A DNA stretch of 64,000 bases from Duganella margarita (GTDB lineage Bacteria; Pseudomonadota; Gammaproteobacteria; Burkholderiales; Burkholderiaceae_D): positions 1 to 64,000 of the forward strand of contig NZ_WWCS01000018.1 of the NCBI RefSeq assembly GCF_009857535.1, written 5' to 3'. The notes beneath the pieces were generated by a model that was not told the DNA's origin, searched no databases, and worked only from the letters and a program-made list of their open reading frames with translations. The translations under genes and the position numbers were made by a program. Each line of letters starts with the position of its first letter. The first letter of the stretch is position 1. This document shows positions 8,291 to 15,350 of the stretch, piece after piece.

Positions 8291-9964
8291 ATGCCGCCAC
8301 GTCCCGTTCTTGCTGTGCTGGCAGCGGCAGCCCTGTACTGCACGGCCGCCATGTCATCGCCCGCCGCCCCGCCACCAGAGGCCAGCATCCGCGACGCCCT
8401 CGCGCCCGGCTTGCTGGGACTGTATGCCACCGATCGCTTCAAGCTGTCCACCGGCCGCTGCCAGGACTGCCTGGCCCCGCAGCAAGCGCTGTGGTACTTC
8501 AACGATGACATGATCGCCGTGGCCAAGGCCGACGCCGCCGGCTACGCCCCGCGCCTGCGCGCGCAGGAGGATGTGCAGGCCTGGCTAATCGACGGCAAGG
8601 GCCGGCCGAGCGGCCAGCCGCCGTCCTTGCTGTGGATCGGCTCGCCGCATGTGGCGGAAGGGCGTTTGCAGGCGGGCGGACAACTGTCACGCGCCGGCAA
8701 TGCGGCGCCGCTGGCCGTGACGCTGACGCCGCGCCTGTCGAGCAACCGCGCTTACATGGACGACAGCAGCGTCGCCTTTTTCGCCGATGGTGAGATCAAG
8801 GCACGCGGCGCGCTGCGCGACGAACACTTCGTCATCCGCACGCTGTGGCCCAAACGCTATGCCATCAATGCGGCTGCCGCCAGCCAGCCGCTGGCGCGCG
8901 GCGAAACCATCGAAAGTCTGGTGCGCGCAGAACATGGCGGCGCCCAAGCCAATTTTGCCGTGCGCACGCTGTGGCGCCGCGATGGCGGCGCGCAGCCGAT
9001 GGCCCTGGCCGGCAAGCCGGTGCTGGGCTTTATCCTGAACGGTGCGCAAGGCGATGACGATGAGTCCTACGGCGGCCATTTTGCCGTGGCGACCGGCCGC
9101 TTCGGCGGCGCCGGCGAGTGGGACGACTGGCTGGTGAATAATTTCTACAGCCTGGCTTCGGTCAGCGAGAAAGGCATCATCGCCGCCACGCTGCCCATGG
9201 ATGCGTATATGGGTGACCTGAACAGCGGCCAGTCCTGGTATCGCCCGTCGTACATGCTGGTAGCGGTATTGAAGGACGCCCGCGCGCCAGCCTTGTATCA
9301 GGAAGCGATCAGCCGCGTGTTCAGTCATTTCTACCGGCAGGATTTTCATTACCGTCATGCCAGCACCAACTGCGCCGGCATCAACGTCGAGACTTTGCGC
9401 ACCTTGGGCTGGCAGATTCCTCGCCTGGGTGGCGAAGCGCCACTGAAGGCTGCGATGGCATTGCCTTACATGGCGCTCAAGGACGTCAGTCTGGCAAGCG
9501 GGCAGAGCGCCTATGATTACTTGAAAACCGAGCGCACTGAGCTATTGCCGTTTGTGGCGTTCAACACGATCGGCGAGGATTTGCTGCGGCGTCTGACAAG
9601 CGGTGCGGCCCGCAGCGGGCTGGAGGCGCAACTGGCGGACGATCTGGAAGCGCTGCTGTTCGTGCGGCTGCCGCAATATCCGTCGTCGCGCGCGTTCGGC
9701 AGCGATCCGGTGCTGTCGTTGCGCGAGTACCAGCAGCGCGCGCCGGCCAACCGCGCGGACTGGAAGATTGTGCCGGTGGCGCCGCGTGCGTTTCCTGCCA
9801 CCTTCAAGGATCCCGCTGCGCCGCGCGAGCGCCGGCCTGCATCGGCCAGGGCAACCTGGGTTTGGGGCGGCGTTGCGGTGACGGCGCTCGCGGCCGGCGG
9901 CTGGATCGTCACCCGCCGCCGCAAGACTGCTAGCCGGCGGTTGCAGCCTTCAGCGCGTCGATAA
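8291..9964 (+). CDS. Exported protein of unknown function with a His...Asn-Cys pair and C-terminal membrane anchor
   Basis: The 557-residue protein has a Sec signal peptide (about 1-22) after a good aggag ribosome site. A C-terminal transmembrane helix (VWGGVAVTALAAGGWIV) is followed by a basic stretch, so it is probably held in the inner membrane facing the periplasm. Two conserved-looking segments are YGGHFAVATGRFG (His near 263) and HASTNCAGINVETL (Cys near 360). This His...Asn-Cys arrangement recalls circularly permuted papain-like (NlpC/P60, LRAT-like) enzymes, but the assignment is a guess. The 3' end overlaps the convergent LysR gene by 35 bp. Confidence 0.7.
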   Translation: MPPRPVLAVLAAAALYCTAAMSSPAAPPPEASIRDALAPGLLGLYATDRFKLSTGRCQDCLAPQQALWYFNDDMIAVAKADAAGYAPRLRAQEDVQAWLIDGKGRPSGQPPSLLWIGSPHVAEGRLQAGGQLSRAGNAAPLAVTLTPRLSSNRAYMDDSSVAFFADGEIKARGALRDEHFVIRTLWPKRYAINAAAASQPLARGETIESLVRAEHGGAQANFAVRTLWRRDGGAQPMALAGKPVLGFILNGAQGDDDESYGGHFAVATGRFGGAGEWDDWLVNNFYSLASVSEKGIIAATLPMDAYMGDLNSGQSWYRPSYMLVAVLKDARAPALYQEAISRVFSHFYRQDFHYRHASTNCAGINVETLRTLGWQIPRLGGEAPLKAAMALPYMALKDVSLASGQSAYDYLKTERTELLPFVAFNTIGEDLLRRLTSGAARSGLEAQLADDLEALLFVRLPQYPSSRAFGSDPVLSLREYQQRAPANRADWKIVPVAPRAFPATFKDPAAPRERRPASARATWVWGGVAVTALAAGGWIVTRRRKTASRRLQPSARR

Positions 9965-10835
9965 ACACGCGCACTTTCTGCGGCACGTGCGAGGTGGCGG
10001 GGTAGACCGCGTGGATATCGCTTTCCTGCAGCGACCAATCCGGCAGTACGCGCACCAGCCGTCCCGCCGCCACGTCGTCCTTGACCGAAAACACGGTGGC
10101 GCGCAGCACGCCGTCGCCGCTCAATGCAGCCGCGCGCGTAGCGTAGGCGGTATTGGATGAGAACACGGTGTTCTGCATGCGCACGTGCGCCTGCTTGCCG
10201 GCGCCATCACTTAGCGTGAATTGCGTCGGCTGCGCCAGTACCGACAGCGACACATACGGCAGCGCCGGCAGATCGTCCGGCGTGGCCGGCATGCCGTGGC
10301 GGGCGAGGAAATCGGGACTGGCCACCAGCCAGCGCACCAGCGTGGCCACGCGCGTGGCCATGTGGCCGGAGTCGGCCAGCTTGCCCAGCCGTACCGTGAC
10401 GTCGATGCCCTCCGCGATCAGGTCGATGATGTGGTCGCCGCAGGTGAGGTCGATCTTCAGCGCCGGATAGCGCGCACGCAGTTGCGCCAGCAGCGGCGAC
10501 ACCACAATCAGCCCATAGTCGATCGGCGAGGCCACCCGCAGCGTACCTTGCAACTGGTCGCGGCCGCTGCGCGCCTGTTCGATGGCTTGTTCGGCCGCTT
10601 GCAGCAACTGGCGGCTGGCTTCGTAAAACGTGCGTCCGGCCTCGGTCAGGCTGAGCTTGCGCGTCGAGCGCAGCAGCAGGCCGACGCCGATTTCCTGCTC
10701 CAGCAGCTGCATGTGTTTGCTGACCATGGATTTGGCCAGCCCCAGCCGCTCGGCGGCGGCCGTCAGTGACCCAGCCTCCACCACGGCAACAAAGGTGGTC
10801 AGGCGGTTCAGGTTAATAGTGCTGAGATCGATCAT
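9930..10835 (-). CDS. LysR-family transcriptional regulator
   Basis: About 301 residues. The N-terminal winged helix-turn-helix is NLNRLTTFVAVVEAGSLTAA with RLGLAKSMVSKHMQLLEQEI. The C-terminal effector-binding domain starts near TLRVASPIDYGL. The start is taken as the ATG at 10835; an in-frame GTG at 10850 would add five residues. It is divergent from the GST-oxidoreductase operon across about 100 bp, the usual sign of a LysR activator of the neighbour. The inducer is unknown. Confidence 0.92.
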   Translation of the reverse strand: MIDLSTINLNRLTTFVAVVEAGSLTAAAERLGLAKSMVSKHMQLLEQEIGVGLLLRSTRKLSLTEAGRTFYEASRQLLQAAEQAIEQARSGRDQLQGTLRVASPIDYGLIVVSPLLAQLRARYPALKIDLTCGDHIIDLIAEGIDVTVRLGKLADSGHMATRVATLVRWLVASPDFLARHGMPATPDDLPALPYVSLSVLAQPTQFTLSDGAGKQAHVRMQNTVFSSNTAYATRAAALSGDGVLRATVFSVKDDVAAGRLVRVLPDWSLQESDIHAVYPATSHVPQKVRVFIDALKAATAG

Positions 10836-10883
10836 GGCTTGATTGTACACTTTGGGTGGACATTGATTCCGATTTTGTCCGTC

Positions 10884-10912
10884 TTATCAGCACGATGGAT
10901 GCTCCTTATACT
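10884..10912 (+). promoter_or_regulatory. Candidate sigma-70 promoter of the GST operon
   Basis: TTATCA and TATACT are separated by 17 bases, ending 31 bp before the GST start codon. This is the only good -35/-10 pair in the LysR-GST intergenic gap. LysR boxes were not resolved. Confidence 0.45.
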
Positions 10913-10943
10913 CGCTTCATCATCAACCAACCAAGGACGCATC

Positions 10944-11567
10944 ATGAAACTGTACGGCATTCCCCTCTCTGGCCACACCCACCGCGCGCAGTTGTTCCTC
11001 GGCGTGCTGAACCTGCCGCATGAGTTCGTCTCGGTCAACCTCGGCGCCGGCGAGCACAAGCAGCAGCCGTTCCTGTCGCTCAACGCGTTCGGCGAAATTC
11101 CGGTATTGCAGGACGGCGATGTGACGCTGGCCGATTCCAACGCCATCCTGGTCTACCTGGCCTCCAAATACGACGACACCGGCCGCTGGCTGCCGCGCGA
11201 TCCGCTGGCCGCCGCCAACGTGCAGCGCTGGCTGTCGGCCGCGGCCGGCAAGATCGCTTACGGTCCGGCCACCGCCCGCCTGGTCACCGTGTTCAACGCG
11301 CCGCGCGATCACGACGCTGCCAAGGACATCGCCGTGCGCCTGTTCGACGTCATGGAGCAGGAGCTGCATGGCCGCCGCTGGCTGGTGGGTGAACACGCCA
11401 GCGTTGCCGATATTGCCGCCTTCAGCTACGTCGCCCATGCGCCGGAAGGCGGCGTCTCGCTCAAACCGTATCCCAACATCCGCGCCTGGCTGGACAATGT
11501 GCGCGCACTGCCGGGCTTCGTGGCCATGCCCGCCACCAAAGCCGGCCTCGCTCCCGAGGAGGTGTAA
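10944..11567 (+). CDS. Glutathione S-transferase
   Basis: A 207-residue GST with the N-terminal thioredoxin-like domain (MKLYGIPLSGHTHRAQLFL, NAFGEIPVLQDGD, LADSNAILVYLASKY) and an all-helical C-terminal domain (GEHASVADIAAFSYV). The start is the ATG at 10944. The longer open frame from 10839 would add 35 residues not seen in GSTs. It ends 2 bp before the oxidoreductase gene, so the two are probably translationally coupled and act on the same electrophile or xenobiotic. Confidence 0.92.
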   Translation: MKLYGIPLSGHTHRAQLFLGVLNLPHEFVSVNLGAGEHKQQPFLSLNAFGEIPVLQDGDVTLADSNAILVYLASKYDDTGRWLPRDPLAAANVQRWLSAAAGKIAYGPATARLVTVFNAPRDHDAAKDIAVRLFDVMEQELHGRRWLVGEHASVADIAAFSYVAHAPEGGVSLKPYPNIRAWLDNVRALPGFVAMPATKAGLAPEEV

Positions 11568-11569
11568 TC

Positions 11570-13579
11570 ATGAATGCCGCTGCCTCTCCCTTCCACGCCG
11601 GTGAACTGGCAATCCAGGAACGCGTTGGTGTGCGCGAACAAATGGCCGGTGCAGCGGCATTCATCCGCGACCACATGCCGGCCCAGCATCGCGAGTTCTT
11701 CCAGTCGCTGCCGTTCTTCTTCCTTGGTGCGCTGGACGCGGCCGGGCAGCCGTGGGCGACCATGCTGGCGGCGGATGCCGGCTTCATTTTGTCACCGGAT
11801 GCGCGCACGCTGGATGTCAACGGCGGCATGCTGCCGGGCGATCCGCTGCAAGGCCAGCTGCATGCCGGCGCGCACGTCGGCGGGCTGGGACTGGAGCCGA
11901 CCACGCGCCGCCGCAACCGCGTCAATGGCGAGATTGTGTCGGCCAATAATGGTGTGCTGCGCATCGCCATTACGCAAAGCTTCGGCAACTGCCCGCAGTA
12001 CATCCAGCATCGCCAGCATAGCCCGGCGCCGGACGATGGCCACGCCGTGCAAGCCCTGCGCGCCGGCAAGCTGAGCGACGCCGACCGGGCGTTGATCGCC
12101 CGTGCCGATACCTTTTTCATCGCCAGCGCCAATATGGCGTCCGATGCGGGGCGGGGCCGTGGTGTGGATGTGTCGCATCGCGGCGGCCGGCCCGGCTTCG
12201 TGCGGGTGGACGACGATCACACGCTGACGTCGCCTGAGTTCGTCGGAAACTATTTCTTCAACACCATGGGCAATTTGCTGACGTCACCTCGCGCCGGCCT
12301 GCTGTTCATCGACTTTGAGCGCGGCGACATGCTGCACCTGGCGGTGGAAGCGGAGATCATCTGGGATGGCCCGCAATTGCAGGCCTTTGTCGGCGCTGAA
12401 AAATTGCTGCGTTTCCATGTGCGCGAAGTGGTGCGCAACGTCGGCGCGCTGCCGTTCCGCTGGACCGCGCCGCAGCCGGCCGCACAAGTAGCGCGCACCG
12501 GCAACTGGACCGAGGCGGACAGCGTACAGTCCGCTGCCGCGCTGGTCAAAGGCTGGCGCTCGTTCGCCGTGGCCGACGTGGTGACGGAGAGTGACGGCGT
12601 GCGCTCGTTCCATCTGGAGCCGGCGGACGGCGCCGGCGTCGCGCCGCATGTGCCGGGTCAGTTCATCTCGCTGCGCGTGCCGGCGTGGGCGGACGAGGGT
12701 GTGGCGTCGCAGATCCGCAGCTATACGATTTCCGACGCGCCGAATGGCCGCCAGTACCGCATCAGTGTCAAGCGCGACGGCGTGGTGTCGTCGTGGCTGC
12801 ATGCGCATCTGGCGCCGGGCGCGTTGATCGAGCTGATGGGGCCGGGCGGCGAGTTCACGTTTGAAGAGGGCACGCAGCGGCCGGTGGTAATGCTGTCGGC
12901 CGGCATCGGCATCACGCCGATGATCGCGATGCTGAACGGCTTGCTGGTGAACGGCAGCCGCACCCGGCACAAGCATCCGATCTGGTTTATCCACGGCGCC
13001 CGCAGCCGCAACGACCATGCGTTTGCCTCGCATCTCGAAGCGCTGGCGGCGGGCCATAACAATCTGCATCTGTACACGCGCTATAGCAGCCAGGACGGAC
13101 ATATCGACATGGCGATGCTGAAGGATTTACTGCCATTCGATGACTATGACTTTTATCTGTGCGGCCCGGCCGCCTTCATGCAAGCGATGTACGACGGCTT
13201 GCGCAAGCTGAACGTGGCCGATGCGCGCATTCGCTTCGAGGCGTTCGGTACGGCCAGCTTACGGCGCGATGCTGGCCTGGTGGCTACACAGGTTGTGCCG
13301 GAGCCGGCCAGCGGACCGGTAGCTATACGCTTCGAGCGCTCTGGTGTGGAGGCGACCTGGGACGGCACACATGGCAGCTTGCTCGAATTGGCCGAGGCCA
13401 GCGGTGTGGAGGCGCCGTCCGGCTGCCGTTTGGGACTGTGCGGCTCGTGCGCAACCGGTCTGTCAGGGGGCGACGTCAGCTACACACGTAGTTGCGGCAC
13501 CGAGCCGGAAGCCGGCCAGGTGCTGCTGTGTTCCGTCGTGCCACGCGCCGGTAGCGGCGCGCTTACGCTGGCGCTGTAA
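11570..13579 (+). CDS. Three-domain oxidoreductase: PPOX-like + ferredoxin-NADP reductase + [2Fe-2S] ferredoxin
   Basis: The 669-residue protein fuses three modules. Residues 1-300 resemble pyridoxamine-phosphate-oxidase-like FMN proteins (FFQSLPFFFLGALDAAGQPW, NYFFNTMGNLLTSPRAGLLF). Residues about 325-560 are an FAD/NAD(P)H reductase (QIRSYTISDAP, MLSAGIGITPMIAML, YLCGPAAFM). The C-terminus is a plant-type ferredoxin with CRLGLCGSC and a last Cys in LLCSV. Electrons probably flow NAD(P)H to FAD to [2Fe-2S] to the FMN-like site or an external partner. It is coupled to the GST gene; the substrate is unknown. Confidence 0.88.
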   Translation: MNAAASPFHAGELAIQERVGVREQMAGAAAFIRDHMPAQHREFFQSLPFFFLGALDAAGQPWATMLAADAGFILSPDARTLDVNGGMLPGDPLQGQLHAGAHVGGLGLEPTTRRRNRVNGEIVSANNGVLRIAITQSFGNCPQYIQHRQHSPAPDDGHAVQALRAGKLSDADRALIARADTFFIASANMASDAGRGRGVDVSHRGGRPGFVRVDDDHTLTSPEFVGNYFFNTMGNLLTSPRAGLLFIDFERGDMLHLAVEAEIIWDGPQLQAFVGAEKLLRFHVREVVRNVGALPFRWTAPQPAAQVARTGNWTEADSVQSAAALVKGWRSFAVADVVTESDGVRSFHLEPADGAGVAPHVPGQFISLRVPAWADEGVASQIRSYTISDAPNGRQYRISVKRDGVVSSWLHAHLAPGALIELMGPGGEFTFEEGTQRPVVMLSAGIGITPMIAMLNGLLVNGSRTRHKHPIWFIHGARSRNDHAFASHLEALAAGHNNLHLYTRYSSQDGHIDMAMLKDLLPFDDYDFYLCGPAAFMQAMYDGLRKLNVADARIRFEAFGTASLRRDAGLVATQVVPEPASGPVAIRFERSGVEATWDGTHGSLLELAEASGVEAPSGCRLGLCGSCATGLSGGDVSYTRSCGTEPEAGQVLLCSVVPRAGSGALTLAL

Positions 13580-13580
13580 G

Positions 13581-13898
13581 TCAGCCGCGCTTCGACTTGA
13601 CGTTCTTGTCTTCACATGGCGCGTGGGCCGGGGCGGTTGCGCCGCCGTCGGTGGCTGCGGTGTTGCAATCGACCTTGTTCTTGTCGCGCTGCATCTGCTT
13701 GCGCTCCTTGGCGGTTTTGGCCGGTGCGGTGTTCTGCATGTTCGAATTGTTTTGCATCGTGGTCGACTGCTGTTCGCCGCTGGTGGCCGCGCTTTGGCCT
13801 GCGGTTGGCGTGCCGGTATTGGTGGTACCCGAAGTTTGGGCCATGGCGGCCGTGCTCAGGCATGCGGCTGCGATCAGGGCGATAAATTTGCTGTTCAT
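13581..13898 (-). CDS. Small secreted low-complexity protein (MNSKFIALI paralogue 1)
   Basis: A 105-residue product with a signal peptide (MNSKFIALIAAACLSTAAMA) and a mature part rich in Thr, Gln, Asn and Lys, with two Cys (VDCNTAATDG, APCEDK) that could form a disulfide. No domain is recognised. Its first nine residues are identical to those of the 161-residue protein encoded at 14291-14776, and a 29-base stretch around both start codons is identical, so the two are recent partial duplicates. It is convergent with the oxidoreductase gene. Confidence 0.65.
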   Translation of the reverse strand: MNSKFIALIAAACLSTAAMAQTSGTTNTGTPTAGQSAATSGEQQSTTMQNNSNMQNTAPAKTAKERKQMQRDKNKVDCNTAATDGGATAPAHAPCEDKNVKSKRG

Positions 13899-13899
13899 G
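13871..13899. repeat. 29-bp direct repeat shared by two small secreted-protein genes (copy 1)
   Basis: The 29 bases from 13871 to 13899 are identical to 14749-14777. Both copies cover the start codon and the first nine codons of a small secreted protein, after which the genes diverge. This points to duplication or gene conversion of the translation start and signal-peptide region. Confidence 0.85.
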
Positions 13900-13988
13900 A
13901 TGGTCTCCAGTACTGAGGTTCGAGAGTGTTCATTGTTTCACGCTAAGGCTGGCTGGCTCGTAGGAGCCGGCCTTGTGTGGCGGTCAGA

Positions 13989-14294
13989 CTAGGACCGGCT
14001 TTTAACGTCGGGATTCGGTGTGGTTGGCGCGGCGTGCGGCGCGGAAGCCTTGCCGTTGTGCTGGCCGCAGCCTGCGGTTTTGCCCTTGCCGGCCTTGGCC
14101 TGCGTTTCGACGTTTTCGCCGCCGCTGGCCTCGGTACCACCTGCCATATTGCTACAGGCGGACGCGCTGGATTTCTTCGCTGGCGCTGCTTTGGCGTCGC
14201 CGGTTTTCACGGCTGGATCGGGCTGGGCCTGATGCGCCCATACTGGCGCACCCAGGCAACCTGCCATCAGGTAGAAGGCAAGCGCGCGCTTCAT
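13989..14294 (-). CDS. Small secreted Ala/Lys/Gly-rich protein, unknown function
   Basis: A 101-residue product with a signal peptide (MKRALAFYLMAGCLGAPVWA) and a mature part dominated by Ala, Lys, Gly, Ser and Thr, with two Cys (SACSNM, GCGQHN). No domain is recognised. Its ATG overlaps the stop of the upstream Asn-rich secreted gene by 4 bases, so the two are co-translated. Composition suggests a disordered periplasmic or surface protein. Confidence 0.55.
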   Translation of the reverse strand: MKRALAFYLMAGCLGAPVWAHQAQPDPAVKTGDAKAAPAKKSSASACSNMAGGTEASGGENVETQAKAGKGKTAGCGQHNGKASAPHAAPTTPNPDVKSRS

Positions 14295-14776
14295 GGTCGC
14301 ACCTGGCCGGGCTGGGCGCCGTTGTTACAGGCGACGTTGGGAGCGGTGTCCACGCGGCTGCTATTGGTCAGTGGTGGCGCGCCGGTCGTCGCGCTGCTTG
14401 TTCCGTTGACGCAATTGACAGTGCTGCCGTTGCGGTTGAGGGTGTTGCTATTGGTGTTGTTCAGATTGTTATTGTTGAGGTTATTGCTATTCAGATTGCT
14501 GCTGGGATTGTTGTTATTCAGATTGTTGCTATTGAGGTTGCTGTTCGGATTGGCCAGCGTATTGGGCGGGTTGCTGAGCGTGCTGCGGCTTTGGTTCAGC
14601 GGCATGGTGTTGGGATTTTGCGTGCCGGCCGGTTGCATGGTGGTCGGCCGCGCGGCCGTCCCCGCCGTTGTGCCGGTGGTGCCGGTGTTGCCAGTTTGGC
14701 CGGCTGGGGTGGTCTGGGCGGTGGCTGCAAAGCTGAAGCCGGCGGCGACGATCAGGGCGATAAATTTGCTGTTCAT
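14291..14776 (-). CDS. Small secreted Asn-rich repeat protein (MNSKFIALI paralogue 2)
   Basis: The 161-residue product has a signal peptide identical in its first nine residues to that of paralogue 1, then a Thr/Gly-rich segment. Near-perfect asparagine repeats of the form NLNSNNLNNNN follow at about 75-115, then a Cys-containing tail (VNCVNG, VACNNG). The repeats are mirrored in the DNA as attgttattcaga-like units at about 14440-14570, prone to slippage. Such Asn-rich secreted stretches occur in adhesins and matrix proteins, but no family is recognised. Confidence 0.6.
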   Translation of the reverse strand: MNSKFIALIVAAGFSFAATAQTTPAGQTGNTGTTGTTAGTAARPTTMQPAGTQNPNTMPLNQSRSTLSNPPNTLANPNSNLNSNNLNNNNPSSNLNSNNLNNNNLNNTNSNTLNRNGSTVNCVNGTSSATTGAPPLTNSSRVDTAPNVACNNGAQPGQVRP

Positions 14777-14777
14777 G
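14749..14777. repeat. 29-bp direct repeat shared by two small secreted-protein genes (copy 2)
   Basis: Identical to 13871-13899; it covers the start codon and first nine codons of the Asn-rich secreted protein. Confidence 0.85.
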
Positions 14778-14861
14778 TTCTGCTCCTCGAAATGATTCGG
14801 TGAGCAGTTATTCTTTCATGCGAGCCCGGGTGCACACGTAGGACACACGCCCGCACGTCTG

Positions 14862-15341
14862 TCAGTGTCGTAGCAGACGCCGCATGACCAGCGGCGGCGG
14901 TTCCAGCGGATTCGCATGGGAATATTCCAGCTCTTCCGCCAGTTCAAACTCGTAGGCGGCGTAGAAATCGATCAGCTTGGGCTGGTCGGCGCGCACCGCC
15001 AGTCGCACTTCCTGCACGCCGGACGTCAATCCATGGTGGATCACCGCCTCCAGCAAGTGCTGCGACAGGTTGGTGCCGCGATGCGTGGGCAGCACGCCCA
15101 TGCGGCACACTTCCCACACGTCCTGTTCCGAATCGAGCGGCAGCCAGCGCACCGAGCCGATTGCCTGATTGTCGACCTCCAAAACAAAACCGCCGCCATC
15201 GCGCAGGTGTTCTGCAACGATGACGGCGGTTTCGCGGTGGCCGCTGGAGGTGACGCTGACCTTGCCGGCCCACGCAGCGCGCGTGAGCTCGGCGATCAGT
15301 CTGGCATCATCCGTTGTTGCTTCGCGCACACGCAGGTTCAT
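14862..15341 (-). CDS. GNAT-family N-acetyltransferase
   Basis: A 159-residue single-domain protein of the GCN5-related acetyltransferase fold: LRVREATTDDARLIAELTRA at the start, then MGVLPTHRGTNLSQHLLEAV, the acetyl-CoA pyrophosphate-binding motif (usually Q/RxxGxG/A, here somewhat divergent as RGTNLS). It follows metG by 9 bp on the same strand and is probably in its operon. The substrate is unknown. Confidence 0.83.
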   Translation of the reverse strand: MNLRVREATTDDARLIAELTRAAWAGKVSVTSSGHRETAVIVAEHLRDGGGFVLEVDNQAIGSVRWLPLDSEQDVWEVCRMGVLPTHRGTNLSQHLLEAVIHHGLTSGVQEVRLAVRADQPKLIDFYAAYEFELAEELEYSHANPLEPPPLVMRRLLRH

Positions 15342-15350
15342 GCCCGGTCC

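Noticed and set aside
10839..10943. N-terminal extension of the GST from 10839
   Set aside because: It would read through the promoter gap and adds residues absent from GSTs.
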